Shown: piece after piece, positions 24,034 through 36,800 of the stretch
How the letters are laid out: each line of letters begins with the position of its first letter
How positions within the stretch are numbered: position 1 is the stretch's first letter
Assembly: GCF_020536995.1 (NCBI RefSeq)
Contig: NC_068358.1
Span: 1 to 64,000 of the forward strand
Origin: Dreissena polymorpha
Taxonomy: Eukaryota; Mollusca; Bivalvia; Myida; Dreissenidae
DNA: 64,000 nucleotides
Direction of reading: 5' to 3'
Position numbers and translations under genes: made by a program
The notes under the pieces: model-generated
What the model saw: only the letters and a program-made list of their open reading frames with translations
Told to the model about the DNA's origin: nothing
The model's database searches: none

Positions 24034-24811
24034 TTACTTTTTGTGGCGTAAATATACCATGAATATTATCAACGCTGCGATGGCCAGGGCGCCTAGAACT
24101 CCCGCCAAAATATACGGCCAGACGGCGCTGACTTTCTCAATGCGCGTCGCAGTCTCCTCGACAGTCGTGGGTCGGATACCACCGGATGTTGAGATCGGTA
24201 GGCGTGAGACCGTCGGCGACGGTGTATCGTTAGGTTTAGTTGTGACGTGTGTTGATGTTGTTGTTGTTAATGATGATGATGATGATGATGATGATGATGT
24301 AGTTAATGACGTAGTTGTCGTTGTAGGTAGAGTTGAGATTGGCGCTACTTGAATTGTTACTGTGGAAGTTTCGGTTGTAGGTGCGGCAGCAGTGGTTGTT
24401 GTTTTTGCTGCTGTAGTGGTTGATGGCGTTGTTTCTGTAGTAGTAGACGGATACGTTACGGGAAATGATGCTGATGTTGTTGATGATGATAATGACGAGG
24501 TGGCTAATTCTTCTATTGTTGTTGTTGTGGATGTCGATGAAACTAATGTTGAAAAATCGTGTTGATTATCCGTAGTTTTATTTAAGGCAACCGTGCTAGA
24601 AGCATTAGTATTTAACCAAGAGTCGGTGGCGTTGCCCATATCGGTTGTACTGTTGTCCCTTGCAAGGATGGGAGAAGTCGTTGAATTGAAACCCCCGGGA
24701 AGGAAGGTTGGTCCGGTGAAGTTCGCGTCGGAAGTACAATTATCTTTGTCGGAAACGCAGTCCCCGCACGTTTTTGGATCGGAGCACATGTACCGCACAA
24801 CAAGTGTTACA
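24034..24811 (-). CDS. Membrane glycoprotein, last exon (mucin stalk, TM helix, stop)
   Basis: Acceptor CCTTTACAG at 24812, phase 1 entry. It reads VTLVVRYMCSDPKTCGDCVS with four clustered cysteines, then Asn-X-Ser/Thr sites and long Thr/Ser runs. The transmembrane helix and RHKK end follow. The (GAT)n microsatellite on + at 24268-24297 encodes the Ser run, so stalk length may vary between alleles. Confidence 0.85.
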
Positions 24812-27800
24812 CTGTAAAGGAGGAATGGAAATCGCTCGCATATTGTAAAACTCTCGTCATTTTTAAAATATATACCTACTTGAACATTTAAACCACCAAC
24901 ACATTTTGCTAACTAACCTGATTTTTGTAAATATATAATGATATATACTGTATACATGAATGTTGATGTATACATACATAATAAAGCCATGCAAGTACAT
25001 CTGACATGTTTTAATAAAATAAACCTTAAATACAGCATGTTCATATGCAAAATTGTATTAGCATGCACACGCTTTCTTACGTCGCATTGTATGTCTCGCT
25101 AAGTCCAGTATGGTTGACGAAGTACCACCGCGCAGAGTTGTCCTCGTAAATCGTCTTGAATGAGTCTATCAACGTTGTGTTGTCATTTGAGGTTCCGTTG
25201 TAGACGCTGACGTTGATGCATACGTGACCCTACAATAAAACGGTGAATTGTATTGTACCAAGTAGCAGTCATGGCTTTGAGAGTTGTGGCTTGTGCAAAG
25301 GTTCCTTACCTACTTTACGATAAACGTTGTACTGTACGTTCACGAATAGTCCGAACGTACTTGTTTAGGAAAAGTATACGGGTAAACGTTTAGCACTTTA
25401 TCTGCACGTACACGTTTTGTAAAAGTGAAGGCATAGTTTACGCGTAAACGTTAAGGAATCGTCTGCACGAATACGTTTTGTAACAGACTACACGTGCGCG
25501 TAGTGGAATATTCTACACGTGCGTGTAATGTAAAAGTCTAAAAACACTTTTATTAATAGTCTGTATGAAAACCTTCATGAATAATCAACGCATAAACGCT
25601 AGGAACAGTTTGCACGTAAAAGTTTAGTAAAGTCTTTACAACTGTACATACACGTAATGGAGTTGTTTATATGTATATGTAATGGAATAATGTACAAATA
25701 CACGTTATGCAATATGGTGCATGTACACTATAAAAATAGTATATTCGTTCATGGTTTGGAAAAAAATATCTGTACCTAGTTGTGCAGTTGATTACATTAT
25801 GTAGTTTGTTAACACACACATACATCTACCAAATAGTGTATAGAATACATGCAGTTTACACATATTGTTTTGCGGCGCGTTAAAACTTTTGCTTAATTTA
25901 ACTGCACATGTATGTACAGGTGTATACATTACGCACATATATTTTTTCTAAAGAAATAAATAATTGTGTACTGTGTCATAAGCAGACCTTTTTAACGAAA
26001 TGTTTATGGAAAGTAGAAAGTGGCACAATTATGTTTTTCACCGTTTGGAATAAAAAATGACGACTGTGCTTAAATATATCATAACTGCTGTCCTTTAATC
26101 ATGTATAAATAACGTGAAACCTATTAAACATTTCGTCTTATTCAGTTCAGATTAGAGTTAACTGCGTCAGATACCGTGTCGAATCTAGACGTCATATTAT
26201 ATAAGTCACTCTAGTTTATTAGACTTTTTACAATACTCACTTAGCATATTTATGTTGTATTTACTTCTTAAAGTCGCAGGAAAGGTTAATATGGTCGAAA
26301 TAATAATAAACGATTAATAGAGACATGTTTAAATGTCTTCTTCAATTTTACAATTGAGATGTACATGTAAGTTATTTTGTCATGTGCAAGAATAACGTGT
26401 TTAATTTTGTGGAAGCCTTTTAATAGATGCAATGCCATCTCAGTGTTTTTCACTATTTTGAGAATAGGGTCAGGTGCCGATAACTTATTAATTAATAAAA
26501 TCGTGTGAGAATCGAAATAATGGACGGATAACCGTTGGTTATTGCGGTAATAACCAACGGTATGTCGTTCCGATACTTGCTATCAAACCACTCGGGCTAC
26601 GCCTTCGTGGTTTAATTCCTACGCATCGGAACTCCATACCGTTGGTTATTACCGCAATAACCAACGGTTACCCGTCAATTATATCTTAAATAAAACACTT
26701 ACTAAGGTTCAACTTATAAAGCTTGATGTGAGTAGAACTAAATGGTGAGACTTATAAAGCTTGATGTGAGGAGAACTAAAGGGTGAGACTTATTAAGTTG
26801 ATGTGAGGAGAACTAAATGGTGAGACTTATTAAGCTTGATGTGAGGAGAACTAAAGGGTGAGACTTATTAAGCTTGATGTGAGGAGAACTAAAGGGTGAG
26901 ACTTATTAAGCTTGATGTGAGGAGAACTAAAGGGTGAGACTTATTAAGCTTGATGTGAGGAGAACTAAATGGTGAGATTTATTAAGCTTGATGTGGGGAG
27001 AACTAAATGGTGAGATTTATTAAGCTTGATGTGAGGAGAACTAAATGGTGAGACTTATCAAGCTTGATGTGGGGAGAACTAAATGGTGAGACTTATTAAG
27101 CTTGATGTGAGGAGAACTAAATGGCGAGACTTATAAAGCTTGATGTGAGGAGAACTAAATGGTGAGACTTATAAAGCTTGATGTGAGGAGAACTAAATGC
27201 ATTTATTTTTTGGGAAACCTTCAAAAGGAAATTTGAAGAGTTATAGTAAATGAATGGTAGGTTTTGGTCGGAATTCGGCTCATTTTAAACACAAGTTGAA
27301 CCTTATTTCGATTTTAAAACATGGACTAATTGATCAATAACTCAATCCATATAATCTCAGAAAATGGAAACTGAGACAAATCTAATATCATTGATTTTCA
27401 AGGTTTTCTGAAATTAGAACAAGTTGAACCTTATTTTATATTTCCATACATTGGCCGATCAATAAACCATGCTACGTTAATGCGTACTACATAAAGGTAA
27501 ACGTAATTTAGAAATACAAATTTGTCAGATTTCACTAAGTTGATAAAGATGTCCATACAAATTACCGAAGCCGGAATTCAGGAAAGCGACGTCTGAAAAT
27601 TGGCGAAAATATAATGTGTCTGCAAAAATACTGCTAAATAACACAGTGCACTGAGTCTGCAACACATTTTAATTGCACAGTACAAAGTTTCTGTGACAAC
27701 ACTACTTGATGGCATAGTACACTGTTTATGCAACAATACTACTGAATGGGACACTGCGAAGTGTGTGCAATTACACTGCTCAATGGCACAATGCAACGTG

Positions 27801-30800
27801 TCTGCAATAATACTGCATAGTGGCACCGCACATAGTGTCTGCATTTATACTGCTCAATGGAACAGTGCAACGTTTCTGTAACAGCATTGAATAGTGGCAC
27901 CGCACATAGTGTTTGCATTTATACTGCTTAATGGCACAGTGCAACGTTTCTGCAACAACATTGAATAGTGGCACCGTACATAGTGTCTGCATTTATACTG
28001 CTTAATGCCACAGAACACGATGTCTGAAACAATAGTCCTTAATAACACAGACCAAAGTGTCTGAAACAATACTGCTTAATGCCACATAACAACGTGTCTG
28101 CAACATTACTTAATGACACAATGTATAGTGTCTGCAACAATACTGCTCAATCGCAAAGTACATAATGCCTGCAAAATTTATTGCACTGTACAAAGAGGTT
28201 GCAACAATAATGCTTAATGGCATAGTATATAGTGTCTGCAACAACACTGCTGACTGGCACATTTAAAGTGTTCGAAACAACACCGCTAAATGGCAGAGTA
28301 CAAATTGTTTGCAACAACACTGCTGTATTTCACGGTACATTATGTCTGCGACAACACTGCTTAATGGCACAGGAAATAGTGTCTGCAACGACACTACTAA
28401 ATTTCGCAGTACATAGTGTCGGCAACACTGCTTAATTAAAAGGTACACAGTGTCTGCAACCATTCTTAATGGCACTGTACATAGATAAGGATTGAATGGA
28501 CATACATTCTAAATATGTCATTTTGTCAACTGAATACAACATGTACTTTTTGTAAACACTTGCACTGATAAATATATGCATAGACAACGCTCAGTATGAA
28601 CGAAATATTCAAAATGGTAAAACTGATTTTTAATATACCAAATGTGGTTTTCAAAGAGACGCTGTGTGTTAAACTGTTACTCAAATATTATTGGTTTATG
28701 AATTTAAATTCGTATTTTCGTATTTTGATCAGTTAATTACAGAAGATAATCAGTGAGAAACTCAACAACACAACTATCTGATTTCTTCACATTTATGGAA
28801 TGTTGTTTTAAAAAGTTGGACCCACCATCCACTCGTTGAAGTTGTAGTTGACAGGCTGTTGTATGTGCACAAGGCCAACCGCTTCTTCGGGAGTAACGAC
28901 AGTGCCGGGGCGCCATATTTGGGTCTCCAAGGAGCTGTAAATAAATCGACGTAAAAACTTTGTGAGCATACCTCGGTGGCATGTATTATTTTTTCACACT
29001 TGTATGGCTATAAATTCATTAGTGTAATGTCGTATATTGCATTTAACACATTATACAAAATATAAATAAATGTTTGATTGTTGTTGTTGTTGTTCCCTTA
29101 TTAATCTTGAATTTGCTGGCCCTGAATTTTAGAGCGTATCGCGCCATGTTTTATCGTTTTAAAAAAAAAGATAAGTGATTTTATTTTCGACCATTTTTGT
29201 AAAATCACACATAAAGTTGGTTGTGAAATTGCAAAGGCCTTTACTAAAGCATGTTCATTTAACAATGTCAAGACCGCACAAGCGTTGATTTAATTTGCTT
29301 ATTGTAAAAACTGCCTGTGTATCGCTAGTAATTTCTATACATTTCATGTTATTTTTGGCAAATTTATAACAACCGAAAATACTCATGGATTCGTCCCGAC
29401 ACATTACCGTCTGCAAATAAACTTACTCGTTTAACCCGATGATCTTGATCTCGAAGGTCAAGTTACAGAATTTCCTCCCTGCTTCACATTCGGACGTTTC
29501 CTTACAGCACGTGATCAGCTCGTTGTTATAGTATGTCAAAAGACCCAGATACATCGTTCCGGAGCCAATCACCATGGAAACCTGCGAAACGAAATATGTT
29601 ATAACTTACGAAAAATTGAAACTATTACAATGACAACGACTTTTATAGGAATTATTGACTTGCCCTGATTTAAATTATTTTTTGTTGACTTAAACTCATT
29701 GATTTTTAATCCTTTTTTGCTGTTGCCTATATGTTATTGCTTTAATTATTTTATTTATATTGCTTGCCATCACACGACTATTTTGTTAACATGTATGTAT
29801 ATTGTATGTATAGTATAGTGAATAAATACTAAAATTCATGTCCAAAGTATTTGCATTTAGACAGTTTTTTACTTTTCATGTAAGAACCAACCATGTTCAA
29901 AATATGCAACATTTATTGAAGCAGTTTCAACTGTTCATGCTTATAATAAATTTAAATCATATTAAAACTCAAAATCAACGAATATTTTGCATAATATTTC
30001 GTCAAATAAAAATAACCCATACAAAATCAGTGTTCCTTATATCAATAGCCAAAGTTTCAACGTTATATGCCGTCTGGTAACATAGATATAACGAGATAGA
30101 AAATGCTTTTTTTGTGACAATATATTCCATGTGAATTTCCCGCGACGATATCCGAGCATTAACGAGCGAACGCGAGATCGGCTTCGAGCAGCGTCGTAAG
30201 AACGACGGATTCATGAGAACAACTACGTCGTGCTTCCGCCGCTGCCCGAAGCCAATCTCGCGTTCGCTCGTAAATGTTAAGATATCGTCGCGGAAAATTC
30301 ACATGGAACATATTGTCACACACACAAATATAAAAGAGCAGTTTGTAACGCGTTAATCTATGTTACCAGACCACATCTAGCGTTGAAATTGTTGCTATTG
30401 CTGTGAGAAACACTGATTTTGTTTGTGTTAACTTTATTTTTCGAAATAGTGTACGAAATATTCGTTGATGTCGAGTGTTAAAGGGCTTTTACGTTTGCTT
30501 TTTTTCTGCATTTGTTGTTATACGATATCGTATTTAAAGCATTTTTCTTTGAATGTGATTTGAACTTTCCTGTTCCAATTTTTTGTTGTTAAAGCTCTTT
30601 TACTACGCAAACAATATTAACGATACACCGTCAGAATGTGGTACAGAGACAAATGTAAACATGAATCTTTACATTTCAATTGTGGTTCAAAAGAGTAAAT
30701 ACCAGTTCATAGAAACAATCGACAGTGAATGGCAATTCTCCTGTTCAATCTTTTCTCTTTTTTAAGGTATCACAAGCTTAATTAGACATGAATTACACTC

Positions 30801-33800
30801 GCATTTTTTTCTTTAAAGCATCACGAATGAACGTACATGTTGATCATCATTTTATCAAAACTGTTACGCCGTGTTTGTTTTAACAAAATGAGCAATGCAA
30901 CGTAACACGATATAGAGCGACCGACTAAACCGTACCCACCAAAACCCTCATGGTAGAATAATTTCAAAGAAGTTTTCGTACTGCGATGAATCATTGTCCA
31001 ATTTATTATCGTCTTAAACACATTTAGATTTCACCTGTCTTGCCCTTTGCTGGCATGCTACGATAACATACCACTGCCCTCACCTAACCGACTGCGAATT
31101 GGGGAATGTTGTGTTATGATGTATTTTAACTGCTCTCAAAACATCTTGAGTTTAATCTTCTTATAATTGAAACTGTACTTCATTTCGTTTTCCCTCTCAC
31201 TGCCATGTGATTGTTATGGTATTTAGCTCATCCACGAACGTTTTCACAATCTAAGTTTGACAGAAGGACGTCACGAAGTTCGTGTGTCCGTGATATAGTA
31301 TAGATACCGTGTTTGCCATCACCACAGATTCGTCAATAAAACCATCATGAATTATGTTCGGAAATTTGGTGAGACGAGAGTGTTCAGAGTTTCAGACGAT
31401 AAACGCTTCAATATGAAAAAAATACATACTTAATCGCAAAATGTAAAAAAGCCATGAATTACAACATTAATTCGCCTCCTTGGTGCAAAAATGTACCATG
31501 TGACATTGAAATATGAAGGCACACGGTACCTTTTTGCTCCAACGGAGCGTTCTGATCTCGTCTTTTACCTAATATTTTAAACGAAACTGAAGTAATTACA
31601 TCTAGCAGAATAAAGCTACTAAACGACCGAGGATCAAATTTTGATTGCGGCTGACTATCCTTACAGGTGCCCTTCCACAGATTTTAGCATGTATTTAAGT
31701 TTGTCATTAAATGATTTAAACTGATAAATGTAAAAATTGAAACTAAAAAGGTCCGAAAAAATAAATTTAAAAAATAAAGAAAGGAAATAAGTAACATTCA
31801 ACTGGCCTCGAACCACTGATCCTTGGAGTAAAAGATTAGAAATTACACCACTCGGCTATATATCCGTGCTCATATTGCGAGTGTAGTATTTTATAATTAA
31901 TATAAGCATGCAATCCTTGGCGTGTCATAAAATATACTGATGATAACAGAACTCCCAAAATTTTTCAAAAGTTTCGCGTTTGCAACGCTATTCACGTTTC
32001 AAAATCGTCAAAATGTGCATATACATGTAATTGATATTTTAGAGCATGGTTAATGTGTAGTATTACTGTTACATTGCAAATATCATAACTACAACACAAA
32101 TTTGCGAATCTGAAACCATTTTCGTTAATTTTGTCAATTTATTAAAACGTGAATAGATCCCTTTTACAAACTACATATCGATTACCAACACTTAATTGAT
32201 GTAAATCAGGAGGTGTTACAGGCAGACAAGTCTCACATGGGAAACAATCGAACCATTTCGACACAAATAAAAATACAATAAATATAAAACGCATGTATTT
32301 TCTGCAATTACCGTATTCAGAATTGAAAATGACACTCGTTTCGATTATGAAAACGTATGTGTCACAGTCTTAAAAAGATTGTTTTAACACGATTCGATTC
32401 ATTAACATCTTTTAATCATTTGTTAACTTTAAACATCCGATATTTATGAGTTAGCACTCATGTACTTTACTTTTTATTACATTGAAAAAATATGTATTTT
32501 TGAACTAATATGTACAGTAAATTAACATGCCTTTTATTCGCATGGATATAATCGTTTTGATGTGTACATCGGTTTGGCCAGCAAGGCCAGGGGGTCATGT
32601 TCAAAACATTCTAAACTGACAAGGTTATCACATATAGGAACATGTCCCTTGGATTCTTGTTCTGATTAATTACCGTTTAGTGACAAAGTCGCTGGACCTA
32701 CCGTTACAAAACCATCACCGGTAAACCGACATACCTGATTGGTGCGACCAATGTCCGGTAACGGAAATATTCGACCTGACGACTCAGCATGGGTATTATA
32801 GTACATTAAGACGCTATTAAAGTCACGTAGATAAAAACAAGTTGATTTACAAACTTTCTCACTGGCTCGGTAGCTTTCAAGTGTTTCAAAGTCTTGAAAG
32901 GATACACGCATGACTTTAAAAGATAATATTTGTTCTTGCTGGGGTTAGTATTTTGAGGTGAATTTTTAAAATACTTGTGTACCTTTGCATCAAGGATGTT
33001 GCGTGTTATTGGGTCCACATACTGACGTATGCAATGAAATGTAACAAAAATATTATTATCACAAATAATATCCGGTTCATTATGCTCTTCAGTGCCGTTA
33101 ATTTAATAACAGACATGTAGATACCGTATTCTAGGAGTAGACCTCGTTTTTACGGTGTAATTTCATAAGATATGCATGTAGTCCAATATCTGTTAACATG
33201 TCTGAGAAAGTTATATATTAGCCCGTGTCAAGAATGCCATATAATTTAGCGGTTATCTTTTCGGACATATGACATATATTCACTTGCCACAATAACACCG
33301 ATTCCAGAAACTTTATATTTTCTAATGTACCGTGATAAATATAATATCAATAAAATATAAAATAGCAATCAGTAGCAGCATATCATTAACCCATTTATGC
33401 CCAGTGGACTCTCCCATCCCTCTAAATTGGATCAATGTATTTACAAAATTAGGGATGTCTAGTATATTTATTTCTATATTTAGAATATTTCTTACATAAA
33501 TTTCTTTAAGCAAACAACGCATACCCTGATGAGACGCCGCATCATGCGGCGTCTCATCTGGGTCTACGCTGTTTGCAATGTCCTTTTTTCAGGACGCTAG
33601 GCATCATGCGGCGTCTCATCTGGGTCTACGCTGTTTGCAATGTCCTTTTTTCAGGACGCTAGGCATGAATGGGTTAAGAAAGTATCGTTGCTTGGATTTA
33701 TATATGATAAGTGTACAACTTAATCAAATACAATCGTTATTTACTTATTTTTTTATAACCGACGAAAAAACTATTCTTGAAGAACCAATGTGATATAAAT

Positions 33801-36800
33801 AAAACAAAAAAAGAAGCGCTTTGTTTTAGCGCGCCTCTAAGTAACTAGCAGATTCACACCCGATCTAATCACAGTCACGTTTTCAATTAGGTCCTCTTTG
33901 GAACTTTACGCAAAAAAGCGTAAAACAACAAATAAATGTACGAACTTTAAGTTTAAATTTTACTTTGAAATCCCCAAACCACTCGAACGATAGAGACATT
34001 TCAAAGGCTCGGATGAGAGCGAATGCATTTTAAACTTCCGACGGTACTTAAGTATTAAAAAAACGTGCAACGTTAGCTTAAGTCAATAACGGAGTTTGGA
34101 CATTTCGTTATGTTTTGCCGTTATTTTATCCTTGATTAGCCCAGTGGTATACTGGGTAATTCACCGAACCGGTTTACCTTATTTTAATTATTAGAATTTG
34201 TGGAGTGTTTTGTCTCCCATTGGTTACACCACTTCCTATTTTAACATCGCTACGTCATTCTGTTCTTAATCCCTATGCAGTTAATTATTTAATAATTTTT
34301 CGCGTATTTTATCAATTAATTCAGTTTTAATATCATTTCAAGTATTTTAATATCTTGCAGACAATATAAATGGGCCGCGCTATGTGAAAAGGGGGTTTAA
34401 TACATGTGCGTAAAGTGTCGTCCCAGATTAGCATAAGTAGTCCGCACAGCCTAATCAGGAACGGCACTTTCCCCCTAAACTGGATTTTTGCTGAGAAGAG
34501 ACTTTTTTTAAACAGAAAATATCATAAAAGCGGAAAATGTAGTCACTGATTAGCTTATGCAGACTGCTTAGGCTAATCTGGGACGACACTTTACGCACTA
34601 AACCCCTTTTAACAGAGAACGACCCATATATATATATTGCTATATTCTTTTACTTTTTCATAAGAAGCATGCCATCCACAGTACATATGTTCTATTAAAT
34701 TCAAAACAGCCCATACACAACCTTTCTTTTAAATGCACATGTGGTCTATGTGTTCATAAATCCCGATGATTTTTTTAAAATTCGTATCTGATGGAAGGTA
34801 ACACGCACACACCGCAAACTCTCGTTTCTCCGGAATTCGAGTGGGCAGCATTATTCCGCAATCTTTGGAACATTTAATAATCTGCGTAACAATGTAACTA
34901 TTAGGATTAACACCCTGTCGTGGGTGTGTGTCGTCATCCTTTTATACTAATAATAGGACTTGCGGTCAGGGGTTATACCTTAATCCACATTAAAGCTCTG
35001 TTAAATGTACATTCAACTATTTATTTTTCAATTTACACGAGATAAAATGAGGTCCAAAACAATCACACACGTTGACGAAACGGACATGCGGTTTTGAGGC
35101 ATTATGGTCATCACAAGAACTAGGTAAGGTTGGCATGTCTTTTTACTGTATACAGTCGCCCGCTGACAAATTTTCCATTTTATAAAAAAAGAACGGGTTA
35201 AAGACCATTATAATTAGGTAATTAATATTAGTTGAAATTTTATTTGTAAACTATATCATGCATAGACTTGAGCGCTTTATAGCAATACTTTGAATGTCAA
35301 AAATTCAATCGTACACTTGGAGAACACCTCAACACTTATGTCTGATACGTGTAGTAAGTTACGGTAGAGTCCATGTAAAATAGTTGTGTCCATATATGTA
35401 TATTGTAATTAAAAAATAGCATATCGATTGTGTTTCTGCAAACTGATTTAAAGGTTCCTATTCACGTTTTTGTAAATTTACAAAATTAAAAAAAATGTTT
35501 CAGATTCGCAAATTTTCGTGGTAGTTATGATATTTGTGAGGAAACAGTAATACTGAACATTTACCATGCTCTAAAATATCCATTAAATGCATCTTTTTGC
35601 GATTTAAAATTCTGAAAATTATAAAGCGTTGCTACGCGAAGCGATTGAATAATTTGGAGAGTTATGTTGTTGCTGTTATAGTCTGTGATACTACGAGGAT
35701 TGATTATATAAAAAGTTTAAAATACATCACTCATTGTATGAGCACGGGGTGGTCTAAGCGATAGACATTTACTCCAGGGGTCAGTGGTTCGAGACCACTT
35801 GAGGGTTAATTTTATTCTTGTTTTTTTACTAGAGCTTTAAGGTCGCCGTGGTGTAATGGATATGGTGTCCGCCTAGCGACCGGGAGGTCATGGGTTCGAT
35901 CCCCGCTGTGGGAGCGTTCTTTCGGTCTCCCATGTAGACACCAAGTACTGGTTCTCCAGGAAATGGACTCGAGAGCATTTCAAATAAGTAGGAATTACTT
36001 TCTATGCAATCGAGCTAAAATAAATAGGTTTAAACTAAACTAAACTAGAGCTTTTTAGATCTAATGTTTACATTTGTCAATATAAAGCATTTAATGACAA
36101 ACTTCAATATCTGCAAAAATCTCTGAAAAGGTCCCTTTAAAAATATATGTCATAAAACAACTCCTTGGAGGTGTATTCGTTAAAAAATACTGTATTTAGA
36201 GCTAATGTTTTGCTAGAAACCACGTTTTAACGCTTAAAAAGTTATATTAATCATGTTGCGATGCAAAATAAGTGTCACGAAGCGATTTGCCAGGATCATT
36301 TTAAGTAGATTAAGTATTTTCAATTAACAAGAAGGTTCATACCACTGTCCCAAATCGCTGCTTTTAAACGGATTCAGTACATTAGTATCCTCATCCAGCT
36401 TTGAAAATGCGGCTTATTAACCCATTTATGCCTAGTGGACTCTCCCATCCTTCTAAATTGGATCAATTTATTTACAGAATTAGGGATGTCTAGTATATTT
36501 ATTTCTATATTTAGAATATTTCTTACAGAAATTTCTTTAAGCAAACAGCGCAGACCCTGATGAGACGCCGCATTATGCGGCGTCTCATCTGGGTCTACGC
36601 TGTTTGCAATGTCCTTTTTTCAGGACGCTAGGCATGAATGGGTTAAATATAAAATCTCAAAATAATTCCTTGGTATACATTTATTAATTTATTGATATAC
36701 ACCACAACCTCAAAACTTGCATTCCTCCAAAAATGTCACTATACGATGATTTGGCAGCTGACCGCACACGTTTCAAACATGATCCCTGATTAGCCTGTGC

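Noticed and set aside
26701-27200. CRISPR-like array
   Set aside because: Units are contiguous with no unique spacers, and the context is an animal intron.
27578-28475. Cysteine-rich frames resembling small secreted proteins
   Set aside because: The Cys spacing equals the 37-bp minisatellite period, and no signal peptide or splice site is present.
35841-35915. A functional tRNA gene at the SINE head
   Set aside because: The tRNA-like head is followed directly by the SINE body and A-rich tail and is flanked by target duplications.
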